Below are positions 42,152 through 51,600 of a DNA stretch of 64,000 nt, piece after piece. The stretch comes from Rhodanobacteraceae bacterium (lineage in GTDB: Bacteria > Pseudomonadota > Gammaproteobacteria > Xanthomonadales > Rhodanobacteraceae). The notes below the pieces were generated by a model. That model was not told the DNA's origin, made no database searches, and saw nothing but the letters and a program-made list of their open reading frames with translations. The DNA lies in NCBI GenBank assembly GCA_004299555.1, contig SCQU01000004.1:176908-240907 (forward strand), written 5' to 3'. Every line of letters begins with the position of its first letter. The stretch's first letter is position 1. Both the position numbers and the translations under genes were made by a program.

Positions 42152-43142
42152 GCGGCACCCGGTCGCTGTTGCGGTCGATCAGGCGCACGAAGAGTTCTTC
42201 CAGCCGGTTGGTCTTGTTGCGCATGGACGTGACCGTAATGCCCTGCGCCGTCAGCGCGGCGAACAGCGAGTTGATGTCGTGGCTGCTTGGCACTTCCACT
42301 TCCAGCGTCTGGCCGTCGATGCGCGTCGGTTTCACGCCAGCCAGCTCCGGCAGCGCGTCACCCAGACCGGTCACATCCAGCACGAACGATTGCACGTCAA
42401 GCTTGGACAGCAGCCGCCGCATCGACGTGTTCTCGATGATCTCACCGTGGTCGATGATCGCGATGTTGCGGCACAACTTCTCGGCTTCCTCGAGGTAGTG
42501 GGTGGTCAGGATCACGGTGGTGCCGGCGCGGTTGATGCCGGTAATGAAGTGCCACATCGACCGCCGGATCTCGATGTCCACGCCCGCGGTCGGTTCATCC
42601 AGGATCAACAGGCGCGGCTCGTTCATCATCGCGCGGGCGATCATCAGGCGCCGCTTCATGCCGCCGGACATCATGCGCGTGGCCTGGAACGCCTTGTCCC
42701 AGATGCGCAGCTCGTTGAGGTACTTTTCCGCCCGCGGCCTGGCGACGCTGCGCGGGATCCCGTAAAAACCCGCGACGTTCACGCAGATTTCAAACGGCGT
42801 TTCAAACTGGTTGAAGTTGATTTCCTGGGGCACCAGCCCAATCTCGCGCATCACGCCACCGCGATCGGCGTGGATCGACAGTCCAAACACCCGCGCGTCG
42901 CCCGCGGTCGGATTGACGAGCGAGGACAGGATGCCGATCAGGGTGGACTTGCCGGCACCGTTGGGGCCCAGCAGCGCAAAAAAGTCGCCCTGCGCGACCT
43001 GCAGCGATACGCCCTTCAGCGCCTGGACGCCGCTGGCATAGGTCTTGCGCAGGTCAACCACTTCGAGCGCCGGCACGGCGCTGGCGGGTTCGGCGATGGG
43101 CATGGGCAGGACGGTAGACGGCAAAGCGGAATCGGCAGGCAT
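42144..43142 (-). CDS. ABC exporter ATPase (YadG-like)
   Basis: 332 residues. Walker A LLGPNGAGKSTL, Q-loop VPQEIN, signature MSGGMKRRLMIAR and Walker B LLILDEPTAGVD are intact, with the switch His in LTTHYLEEAE. The C-terminal 90 residues form an accessory domain as in YadG-type ATPases. Start at the ATG at 43142 or at ATG 43103 (MPIAEPAS). A perfect TATAAT ends five bases before the first ATG, so the mRNA may be leaderless. Partner of the downstream permease. Confidence 0.93.
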   Translation of the reverse strand: MPADSALPSTVLPMPIAEPASAVPALEVVDLRKTYASGVQALKGVSLQVAQGDFFALLGPNGAGKSTLIGILSSLVNPTAGDARVFGLSIHADRGGVMREIGLVPQEINFNQFETPFEICVNVAGFYGIPRSVARPRAEKYLNELRIWDKAFQATRMMSGGMKRRLMIARAMMNEPRLLILDEPTAGVDIEIRRSMWHFITGINRAGTTVILTTHYLEEAEKLCRNIAIIDHGEIIENTSMRRLLSKLDVQSFVLDVTGLGDALPELAGVKPTRIDGQTLEVEVPSSHDINSLFAALTAQGITVTSMRNKTNRLEELFVRLIDRNSDRVPHE

Positions 43143-43147
43143 CCCTT

Positions 43148-43153
43148 ATTATA
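43148..43153 (-). promoter_or_regulatory. TATAAT -10 element of the ABC exporter operon
   Basis: Consensus TATAAT on the minus strand (complement of 43148-43153), five bases before the ATG at 43142. Transcription would start at or beside that ATG. No good -35 hexamer is visible 16-18 bases upstream. Confidence 0.4.
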
Positions 43154-43246
43154 GAAGGTTCATGCGTACCGCCTGGTGCCAGACGGCATGCCCGCCGCGC
43201 GTCACCAAACACCAACCGGCGCCAACCCGCCACCCCAGCACAGACG

Positions 43247-43990
43247 ATGATCGAACACTTCCAACTCAAACTTGCCGGCAGCCGCATGTTGGCGCCCAAC
43301 GTGCGCCACCTGGCCTTCGAGCGCGCCGACGGCGCGCCGTTCAAGTTCACGCCCGGCCAGTTCATCCAGATCCACTTCACCTATGCCGACGGCAAGCCCA
43401 CCAAGCGCAGTTATTCGGTCGGCACTCCGGTCAACGGTGACGGCGTCGCGCAGTTGCAGCTGGTCGTGTCCTACGTTGAGGGCGGCGCCGCGACCCGGTT
43501 GCTGGGCGGCCTTGAAACCGGCGGTGCCATCGACGCCAGCGGCCCCTACGGGCGCTTCTGCCTGCAACCCGACGACACCAATCAACGCTACCTGCTGGTT
43601 GCGACCGGTACCGGCATCGCACCCTACCGCGCGATGCTGCCCACCATTGAAAAACGGATTGCCGCGCGCGGCTGCCGCGTGGTGTTGCTGTACGGTGCCC
43701 GCAACGAGCAGGAACTCCTCTACAGCGACGAATTCGAGGCCTTCGCGGCCAAGCATCCCGAATTCGTGTTTCACCCCTGCCTGTCGCGCGCCGCACGCGC
43801 CGCACCGCAGCCGAACGACCGCCGCGGCCATGTGCAGGACGTGCTGCCCGAGCTCGACATTGATCCCGCCAGCGACATCGCCTACCTCTGCGGCAACCCC
43901 GACATGATCGACGCCACCTTCACCCTGCTGAAGGACCTCGGGATGCCGGTCAAGCAGATCCGCCGGGAAAAGTACGTCTCGTCGCGGTAG
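43247..43990 (+). CDS. fpr: Ferredoxin/flavodoxin--NADP+ reductase
   Basis: FAD enzyme moving electrons between NADPH and ferredoxin or flavodoxin. 247 residues. FAD-binding motif RSYSVGTP, preceded by FTPGQFIQIHF; NADP domain with VATGTGIAPYRAML, LLYGARNEQELLY and CGNPDMID. Short single-protein form, as in the bacterial Fpr class. Divergent from the ABC exporter, with 104 bases between. Confidence 0.9.
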   Translation: MIEHFQLKLAGSRMLAPNVRHLAFERADGAPFKFTPGQFIQIHFTYADGKPTKRSYSVGTPVNGDGVAQLQLVVSYVEGGAATRLLGGLETGGAIDASGPYGRFCLQPDDTNQRYLLVATGTGIAPYRAMLPTIEKRIAARGCRVVLLYGARNEQELLYSDEFEAFAAKHPEFVFHPCLSRAARAAPQPNDRRGHVQDVLPELDIDPASDIAYLCGNPDMIDATFTLLKDLGMPVKQIRREKYVSSR

Positions 43991-44005
43991 GCGTGCGGCG
44001 CCGGC

Positions 44006-44758
44006 TCAGCCCGGATACCCCGCGTACCCCGGAAACAGCTGCGGCAACAGGAACGCCGGCAACCGGTAGCGCGCAAAGCAGCGCGAGGTTGAATTCGGGT
44101 GGACGACGTGCAGGCAACTTTGCCGGACGTCGTCGACGGTCTCGACCCGGTGGCCGGCGGCAACGACCGCGCGAATGAAATTGTCGTCCTCGCCAAGGTC
44201 GACATCGGCAAACTGCGCCGCTGCGGCCAGGGCGCGGCGGTACACATAGGAGAACCCGTAGCAGAGTACGAAGTCGTCGCCGATCGGCATCACGTCGTGC
44301 GGATCGACCGCGCTGACCTTGGCCGCCACGGGCATGTACTGCGGGCCATCCGGCGCGTTGAGGTCCATGTAGCCCAGCAGTCCGGCCTGCGGCGCGTACA
44401 GGAAAAACGCCGACAGCTTGACCAGGTCCGCGTGACGCTCGGTGAGCAGACGGGCCATGTCGGCCAGGTAGTGCGGCGCGTAGTAATCATCGTCATCAAA
44501 ATGCGCGATCAAGTCGCCGCGCGCCATGGCAACCAGTTGCCCGCGCTTGGCGCCGATCGTCAACCGCGCAGGCGAATGCCGGTAGCGGATGCGCGGATCG
44601 CGCGCGCCCTGTTCCCGCATCCAGTCGTTCGGCGCCGGACTGTCGTCCAGCACCAGCCATTCCCAGTCGACCTGTTGCTGCTGCGCCACGCAGCGTGCGA
44701 GCGCCGGCAGGAACCTGGCGCGCCCAAAGGTCGGCGTAATGATGGAAACGAGCGGCAC
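44006..44758 (-). CDS. Family 2 glycosyltransferase
   Basis: 250 residues. Starts VSIITPTFGRARFLPAL, the GT2 N-terminus; nucleotide-sugar/metal motif in IAHFDDDDYYAPHYLADMARLL. The C-terminal half includes GFSYVYRRALAAAAQF and the acceptor-region DLGEDDNFIRAVVAAGH (ED motif). A GTG at 44758 is the best start because AGGA stands eight bases upstream, while the ATG-like extension back to 44806 lacks one. No polysaccharide genes are adjacent, so the acceptor is unknown. Confidence 0.86.
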   Translation of the reverse strand: MPLVSIITPTFGRARFLPALARCVAQQQQVDWEWLVLDDSPAPNDWMREQGARDPRIRYRHSPARLTIGAKRGQLVAMARGDLIAHFDDDDYYAPHYLADMARLLTERHADLVKLSAFFLYAPQAGLLGYMDLNAPDGPQYMPVAAKVSAVDPHDVMPIGDDFVLCYGFSYVYRRALAAAAQFADVDLGEDDNFIRAVVAAGHRVETVDDVRQSCLHVVHPNSTSRCFARYRLPAFLLPQLFPGYAGYPG

Positions 44759-44918
44759 GGCGTTTTCCTGATGGACTGGACGGTTACGGGCGCCCGGGGC
44801 ACACACGGGCCAGCGCGGCCCTGCCGCGCGCCAAAAGCTCCCCCGGCCGTACCAATGTCAGGCCGAAACCCCGCATTCCAATACCCGGACGCCGCGGAAC
44901 CCGGCTCCGGCCGCGGAG

Positions 44919-46094
44919 TCATGCCTTTGCCGGCAGTTTCCCACGCACGCTGTCCGCGGTGAACGGCCCCGGCGCGGCGATGAGCTTGCGCGCCGCGGCG
45001 ACCTGATCCCAGGTATTCCACAGCAGGGCGCCACGCACGCGGCCAGCCTCGAGGTAATACACCACCCCCTCGCGGTATGGGGTCACCCATTGCTCGACCG
45101 TTTCCAGCCGCGCGTCCAGCGTCCCCACGGCCTCGTAACCCAGGTCGAACAGATCCGAGTAGAAGAACGGCAGCTCGTCGTAGGGCGCGTCCTTGCCGGT
45201 CATGCACTGGCCCGCGCGCGCGCCCATGGTGACCGCGGCATTTTCGTGCTCGACCCGGATGCGGCGGCCGAGTGCGGGCGCCGGGAACGAGGCCACGTCA
45301 CCCGCGGCGTAAATGTCGGGATCGGAGGTCTGCAGGTGGGCATCGACGATGATGCCGTTGTCGACCTTGAGGCCCGCGGCGTCGGCCAGCTGGGTATTGG
45401 GCGTGATGCCGAGCCCGGCGACCACCGCGTCGGCAGCCAGGGTGGAACCATCGGACAAGCGCAGGCGCGCGCGGGTGCCGCCCGCGACCGTGATGCCGGT
45501 GCGGACATCCACGCCCTTCTCGCGGTAATACGCGGTGACGGACTCGGCCAACGCCCTGGGATAGGCACGCGCGCAGATGGCGGCAGCGGGAAACAGCATC
45601 GTCACCTTGCAGCCGTTCATGGCCATCGAGGCGGCGATCTCGCTGCCGATGAAGCCGCCGCCGACCACGGCGATCCGTGCGCCGGGTTTGACCGCCTGCC
45701 GCAGGCGCTGATAGTCGGCGAAGGTGCGGTAGTAGATGAAGTCCTCGCCGCCCGACGGCAGTTTGCGCGGCGTGCCGCCCGTCGCCAGCAGGAGTTTCCG
45801 GTACTTCCAGGTGTCGCCCGCGCCATCGTGGACGACGTGGGCGGCGCGATCAATTTTGGTCGCGCGGCGCGACAGCTGCACGGTGGCGCGCGCCTTGTCG
45901 ATGGGCCGCCAGATGTCGGCTTCCTTGCCGCCCTTCCACAGCGCCTTGCTCAGCGGCGGCCGGTCGTAGGGCGGGCTGGCCTCAGCACCGAGGATGCCGA
46001 TGGAACCCTTCGCATCGGCCTCGCGCAGCGCCTGCGCCGCGGCCGCGCCGGCCATGCCAGCGCCAATGATGAGGTAATCGAATGCGTGTTCCAT
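44919..46094 (-). CDS. FAD-dependent pyridine nucleotide-disulfide oxidoreductase (ferredoxin reductase-like)
   Basis: 391 residues. N-terminal FAD motif YLIIGAGMAGAAAAQAL; PPYDRPPLSKALWKG, typical of ferredoxin/rubredoxin reductase and AIF-like proteins; second Rossmann fold RIAVVGGGFIGSEIAASMA; FAD-contacting DIYAAGDVASF. No redox-active Cys pair, so it is not a disulfide reductase proper. A C-terminal domain of about 90 residues (FFYSDLFDLGYEAVG) matches the AIF-type dimerisation region. Physiological partner unknown; fpr lies close by but on the other strand. Confidence 0.87.
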   Translation of the reverse strand: MEHAFDYLIIGAGMAGAAAAQALREADAKGSIGILGAEASPPYDRPPLSKALWKGGKEADIWRPIDKARATVQLSRRATKIDRAAHVVHDGAGDTWKYRKLLLATGGTPRKLPSGGEDFIYYRTFADYQRLRQAVKPGARIAVVGGGFIGSEIAASMAMNGCKVTMLFPAAAICARAYPRALAESVTAYYREKGVDVRTGITVAGGTRARLRLSDGSTLAADAVVAGLGITPNTQLADAAGLKVDNGIIVDAHLQTSDPDIYAAGDVASFPAPALGRRIRVEHENAAVTMGARAGQCMTGKDAPYDELPFFYSDLFDLGYEAVGTLDARLETVEQWVTPYREGVVYYLEAGRVRGALLWNTWDQVAAARKLIAAPGPFTADSVRGKLPAKA

Positions 46095-46202
46095 CGTGCC
46101 ATCCTCGAAGTTGCGCCCAAGGCTTCGAGAATACGCGGTTGGATGTACAAACGGTGTGCAGGGGTGTGGGAACCCCCCGCCACGCGCAGCGCCAGTGCGG
46201 CC

Positions 46203-47027
46203 TTACTGCCGCGCTTCGCGCGGATTGCCGGGAGCCGCTGCAAACCGCGGCGTGGCGCGCCACGGATTGATGTCGATCCCGCCACGGCGCAGGAACCGCG
46301 CGTACACGCTGAGACCCTCCGGCGCGCAGCGCGCGGCGATGTCGGTGAAAATCCGCTCGACGCAGGCCTCGTGGAAATCCGGGTGCGTGCGATACGAGAC
46401 GAAATAGCGCAGCAAGCCGGCGTGGTCGATGGCCGGCCCGCGGTAACGCACCACGATGCTGGCCCAGTCGGGCTGGCCGGTGACCGGACACAAGGACCGG
46501 AAGAGCCGCGTCGACAGCGTCTCTTCGGCTACGTAGCCGCCCGCCTGCAAAAGGTCCGCGCGCGGTGGACCGTAGGCGTCGGCCTCGATGCGCTGGTCGT
46601 CGAGCGATTCCCCGGCGAGCGCCGCGACGCCATGGCGCTCGACCGCGGGCGCATCCTGCAGCGTGATGGCCACCTTGGCGCCAACGCACGCGGACACGTC
46701 ACGCTCCACGCGGACGCGCACGGCTTCCGGGCCGGTGAACGGCGTCATCGCGTAGCCGCCGAGGTAGAGCTTCAGGGATTTCGATTCCACCAGGCGCGGC
46801 GAGGTACACGGCACCGCAATCCGCAGCACCGCCACCCGCGGCAGGCCCCGTGCGTCCAGCCAGGAAAATTCCCACGCGTTCCAGATGTCGGCGCCGGTAA
46901 ATGGCAGCGCGCCGGCGGTGAGGCCAATCGGAGCGCGTGCGGCAGCGCGCGCGATCGGAAACAGCACGCCCGGATCAACCGTGGCGGGGTAGTCGGCATG
47001 ACGGCCGAGCGGCAGCGTCGTGGCCAT
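46203..47027 (-). CDS. queF: 7-cyano-7-deazaguanine reductase QueF (long, bimodular type)
   Basis: NADPH-dependent reduction of preQ0 nitrile to preQ1 amine in queuosine biosynthesis. 274 residues, the two-module (E. coli-like) form. The QueF motif VESKSLKLYL is in the N-terminal module; the catalytic Cys and Asp lie in LCPVTGQPDWASIVVRY in the C-terminal module, followed by YFVSYRTHPDFHEACVERIF with the substrate-binding His/Glu. The ATG at 47027 starts MATTLPLG; upstream open frame overlaps the hydrolase antisense-free and is not protein-like. It begins one base after the stop of the serine hydrolase. Confidence 0.95.
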   Translation of the reverse strand: MATTLPLGRHADYPATVDPGVLFPIARAAARAPIGLTAGALPFTGADIWNAWEFSWLDARGLPRVAVLRIAVPCTSPRLVESKSLKLYLGGYAMTPFTGPEAVRVRVERDVSACVGAKVAITLQDAPAVERHGVAALAGESLDDQRIEADAYGPPRADLLQAGGYVAEETLSTRLFRSLCPVTGQPDWASIVVRYRGPAIDHAGLLRYFVSYRTHPDFHEACVERIFTDIAARCAPEGLSVYARFLRRGGIDINPWRATPRFAAAPGNPREARQ

Positions 47028-47028
47028 C

Positions 47029-48435
47029 TCAATGGCCCGCCGACACGATGTATTGCTCCAGCCGGCCGTTGGGCAAGGTGTAGGTCGTGATCGCAAGTTT
47101 GGTCCTGGCGAAGGTGACCGTATAGCTGCGCATCTGCATGCCACCGCGCTCGCGCGCCGCGCGGATCTTGAACGTCGCGGGCGTGCCGAGCGGGGCCAGG
47201 CTGGCCTGGTAGTCGTGCAGCGCCGTCGCATCGAAATAGCCGTTGGCATCGGCACTGAACAGTGCGCGATCGAGCCTGCCGCGCTGCAGGCCGGCGAAGA
47301 TGGCCTTGGCCTGCGCCAACGCCCGGCCTGCTGCCATGTCGTGCTGCGCGAACAGGGCCTTGGCGAGGCGCTTGGCGATCACCCCCGACGTGTCAACCGC
47401 ATCCTGATTGGTCAGCACCACCACGGCCATGCCGTTGTCCGGAAACACGAGATTGGCGGCGGTGAAGCCCGAGACCTCGCCGTCATGCGAGATCATCCGG
47501 TGACCATCCAGCCGGCCGACGAACACGCCGAGGCCGTAGCCCGAACCCAGTCCATCGTTCAACCGCACCTCGGTCTGCATGGCGTGCCATGACGCAGGGT
47601 GCAGCAACGCCTGGTGCACCATCGCGATGTCCCATTGCGCCAGATCGGCCGGCGTCATCGACAGCTCGGCCATGCCGTACAGCCAGTTCACGCCTTCCTT
47701 GGGCGCGGGACGCAACGGGCCGAGCGCGTAGCGGTGGTAGCCACGGGCGTCGGTCGTGGGCAGCGGGTGCAGGTTGTTGTCGTATACGTCATCCATGCCG
47801 AGCGGCTTGAAGACGTGCTGCGTCAGGAATTCGAACGGCGTCTGCCCCGTCAGCCGCCGGACGATGGACGCCGCGATGACATAGTTGGTGTTGCTGTACT
47901 GCCAATCGGCACCGGGTGCGAAGTCGAGCGGTTTTTTCGCCCAGGTATCGAGGATGAACCTTGGCGTGGTCGGCTGCAGCATTTCCGGCATCACGTAATC
48001 CTGCGGCCAGAAATCCTCGTAACCGGAGGTGTGCGACAGGACCTGGCGGAGCGTGATGTGGCCGGCGTCCGTGAGGGCCGGAAAATACTTCGCGACCTTG
48101 TCGTCGAGGCTGAGTTTGCCGTCCTGTTGCAACATCAAAATGGCCGCCGCGGTGAACTGCTTGCTGATCGAGCCGATGCTGTAGCGCATGGCCGTGGTGG
48201 CGGGGGTTTTCGGCTCCAGTCGTGCATCGCCGTACGCGTGGGTGTAGGCCAGCTGGCCGTTTTGCACCACCGCGATCGAGGCGCTGGGTACCCCGGATTG
48301 GGCCAGCGCGGTACGGGCGATGGTGTCGACCTGCATCACGAGGGCAGGCGGCAACGTGGTTCGCGCAAATGCGGGTGCACTCGCGAGCAGCAACACGCTT
48401 GCTGCCGGCGCCAACCAGGATCGGGTGAAACGCAT
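47029..48435 (-). CDS. Beta-lactamase-fold serine hydrolase (exported)
   Basis: 468 residues with a signal peptide (SVLLLASAPAFA). Catalytic SxxK in YSIGSISKQFTAAAI (Ser near residue 90) and the YxN motif in WQYSNTNYVIAASI are clear; a HDGEVSGF segment occupies the third-motif position. The C-terminal 100 residues are a separate small domain. Such proteins (class C/peptidase S12) may be esterases, D-aminopeptidases or cell-wall enzymes; real beta-lactamase activity cannot be claimed. It starts an operon with queF downstream, with one base between. Start at ATG 48435 gives the signal. Confidence 0.88.
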   Translation of the reverse strand: MRFTRSWLAPAASVLLLASAPAFARTTLPPALVMQVDTIARTALAQSGVPSASIAVVQNGQLAYTHAYGDARLEPKTPATTAMRYSIGSISKQFTAAAILMLQQDGKLSLDDKVAKYFPALTDAGHITLRQVLSHTSGYEDFWPQDYVMPEMLQPTTPRFILDTWAKKPLDFAPGADWQYSNTNYVIAASIVRRLTGQTPFEFLTQHVFKPLGMDDVYDNNLHPLPTTDARGYHRYALGPLRPAPKEGVNWLYGMAELSMTPADLAQWDIAMVHQALLHPASWHAMQTEVRLNDGLGSGYGLGVFVGRLDGHRMISHDGEVSGFTAANLVFPDNGMAVVVLTNQDAVDTSGVIAKRLAKALFAQHDMAAGRALAQAKAIFAGLQRGRLDRALFSADANGYFDATALHDYQASLAPLGTPATFKIRAARERGGMQMRSYTVTFARTKLAITTYTLPNGRLEQYIVSAGH

Positions 48436-48567
48436 GGAAGTTCCCGTCAAGGCAAATCAGGCGGCAACGATAGCACCATGGATCGCGGTGTTGGACCAGC
48501 CAAACGCATCCCCGCGCCCTCTCTCGTCCCGAAGAGGGATCGCGATGGGTCAACCGCGCACCGATCG

Positions 48568-48589
48568 CCCCCTTCGGAACGAAAGGGGG
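48568..48589. repeat. CCCCCTTCGnAACGAAGGGGG-type hairpin
   Basis: CCCCCTTCG (48568-48576), AAC loop region, then CGAAAGGGGG to 48589 with one unpaired A. The same hairpin type occurs at 38749-38773 and 38847-38866. It lies in the 207-base gap between the RND pump stop and the serine hydrolase start; an additional CCTCT/AGAGG-type hairpin lies just upstream near 48518-48540. Confidence 0.6.
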
Positions 48590-48642
48590 CCGGGGCCGCC
48601 CGCGGCAAGCGGACGGCCCGGGGGGATGCCGGCGCCGAGGAA

Positions 48643-51600
48643 TTAGTCCGCCGGTTGCGGCGGCGGCAACCCGTCAATGTCGGCATCCGGGTCGGCGTCC
48701 GCAGCGCGCGCGGCGTCGTGGTCCTCGCCAATCACGAGGTACACCGCCGGCACCACGAACAGCGTGAACAAGGTGCCAATCGACAGCCCGGTGAAGATCA
48801 CGAGGCCCATGTCGTGGCGGCCCGCCGCGCCGGCTCCGGCCGCCAGCACCAGCGGCACCACGCCGAGCACCATGGCCAGCGTCGTCATCAGGATGGGCCG
48901 CAAGCGCACCGCCGCGGCTTCCTCGATCGCCGCCCGCTTGCTGTAGCCCTGGCCGCGCTGCAGGTCGTTGGCAAACTCCACGATCAGGATGCCGTGCTTG
49001 CTGATAAGTCCGACCAGCGTCACCAGGCCGACCTCGGTGTAGATGTTGAGCGTCGACAACCCAAGGTTGATGAACAACAGCGCACCGAAGGTCGCCATCG
49101 GCACCGCCACCAGGATCACCAGCGGGTCGCGGAAGCTTTCAAACTGCGCCGACAGCGCGAGGAACACGATGATGATCGCAAACAGCAGCGTGAACAGGAA
49201 GCCGCCGGACTCCTGCGTGAACTGGCGCGATTCGCCCGCATAGTCGGCGGTGTAGCCGGCCGGTGCCACCTGTTGCAGGGTGCCCTGCATGAACCTGAGC
49301 GCCTGCCCCAGCGACACGCCGGGCGCGATGACGCCCGAGATCGTGGCCGAATTGAGCTGCTGGAAGTGGTCGATCGATTCGGGCACGGTCTGATACGTCA
49401 GATGCGCGACGGTTGAAGCCTGGATCATCTTGCCGCCCGGCGTCTTCAGGTAGTAGTCCTCGAGCTGCGCGGGATTCAGGCGATCGACCTGCGCGACCTG
49501 CGAAATGACCCGGTAGGCCCGGCCGGAAATTGAAAAGTAGTTGATGTAGTTGCCGCCGAGCGCTGCCGACAGCGCCGCGCCAACACTCTGCTGGGTCAGC
49601 CCCAGCGCCGCGACCTTGTCGCGATCGAGCACCACCGTCGCCTGCGGCTGGTCGATCTTCAGGTCCGAATCAACGAAGAAGAACATGCCCGAGGCCTGCG
49701 CCCTGGCCAGCACCTGGTGCGCGACATCATTCAGGTTCTGGAATGGCTCGGTGGTCTTGATCACGAACTGCACCGGCATGCCAAACGCACCCGGGAGCGA
49801 GGGAAACTGGAATACCGCGACCCGCGCGCCCGCGATCTGGTTGAACTTCTTCTGCACCGCCTGCTGGACCTGGGTGGCACCGCGGCTGCGGTCGCCCCAC
49901 GGCTTCAAAAGGATGCCGGCAAAACCGGAATTGACCGCACCCATGCCGGTCACCTGGAAAATATGGGCGTACTCCGGCGAGGACCTGGCAATGTCAAACA
50001 CCTGCCTGGAATACAGGCCCATCTGGGTGATGGTGGCGTTGGGCGGCCCCTGCACCTGCGCCAGCACGATGCCCTGGTCTTCCTGCGGCGCCAATTCCGA
50101 CTTGGCAGTCGTGAACAGGTACACGTTGCCCGCCAGGATCAGCGCGCCGAACACGATCGCCACCAGCCAGGTGTCGAGCGAGGCATGCAGCAGCCGCCGG
50201 TAGCGGTCACGGATGTAGTCGGCCACCTTGTCGATGCGCTTGACGAACGGTTTGCGGTGATCCGATTCGCGCAATACCTTCGAACACAGCATCGGCGACA
50301 GGGTCAGCGCGATGATCGCCGAGATCACCACCGCACCCGCCAGCGTGAAGGCAAATTCGCTGAACAGGGCGCCGGTCAATCCGCCTTCGAAACCAATGGG
50401 CACATAGACCGCGACCAGCACCACCGTCATCGCGATGATGGGTGTCGCGAGTTCGCGCGCGGCCAGCAGCGCCGCCTTGAACGGCGAGTGCGCATGCTTC
50501 ATGTGCCGGTCGACGTTCTCGACGATGATGATCGCGTCGTCCACCACGAGGCCGATCGCCAGCACCAGCGCGAGCAGCGTCAGCAGGTTGATGGAATAGC
50601 CGAACATCAGCATGACCGCGAACGCGCCGATCAGGGACAGCGGCATCGCCAGTACCGGGACCAGCACCGCACGGCCGGTGCCGAGGAACAGGAAAATCAC
50701 CAGCGTGACGATGACGAGCGTCTCGACCAGGGTCTTGACGACTTCGCTGATCGACGAGCGGATGAACTGGGTGGCGTCGTAGACGATCGTGCCCTGCAGC
50801 CCGGCCGGCAGCTGCGCCTGGATCGCCGGGAATGCCTTGCGCACGCCCGCGATCACGTCCAGCACGTTGGCATCGGGTGCTGCGCTGATGCCAAGCGATA
50901 CCGAGTGCTGGCCGTCAAATGCAAAATCCGAGTCGTAGCTGGTGGCGCCAAGGGTCACCCGCGCAACGTCATCCAGGCGCACGATGTCGCTGCCGTCGGC
51001 CTTCACCACCAGGTGCTTGAACTCGTCGACCGTGTGCAGGTCGGTCGCCGCGGTCAACGCCACGCTGACCATCTGGCCCTTGGTGGTGCCGATCGCCGAC
51101 AGGAAGTTGTTGGCCGCCAGCGCCTGATTGACGTCGGTGGCGGTGACGCCGTGCGCGGCCATCCGCACCGGGTCCAGCCACGCCCGCAGCGCAAACGTGC
51201 GGCCACCGAGGATCTGCACGTTCTGCACGCCATCGATCGCGTTCAACTGCGGCTGCACGACGCGCGCAAGGTAGTCGGTGATCTGGTTGGCGGCGAGGGT
51301 GCTGGATGAAAACCCAAGGTACATCGAGGCGATTTGCTGCCCCGTCTGCAAGGTGATGACCGGTTGCTGCGCGGCCTGCGGCAGCTGGTTTTTCACCGAA
51401 TTGACCAGCGAGGAAATCTCGGTCAGCGCCTTATTGCCGTCGTAGTTAAGGTTCAACGTGGCGGTGATCATCGACACGCCGGGCGAGGACTGCGAGGTCA
51501 TGTAGTCGATGCCCTGCGCCTGCGCGATGGCCTGTTCCAGCGGCTGGGTGATGAAGCCCGCCATGGTCTGCGCATCGGCGCCGAAGTACACCGTCTGCAC

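Noticed and set aside
45090..47090. 666-codon plus-strand open frame
   Set aside because: Shadow of the flavoprotein and queF genes on the minus strand; composition is His/Arg/Gly-rich without motifs.
47029..48435. Beta-lactamase resistance gene
   Set aside because: SxxK and YxN motifs occur in many esterases and peptidases of this fold; the third motif and overall sequence do not support a claim of antibiotic hydrolysis.
49717..51309. 530-codon plus-strand open frame within the RND pump gene
   Set aside because: Antisense to a full-length HAE1 transporter; translated sequence is rich in Arg, Gln, His and Asp and resembles no protein.
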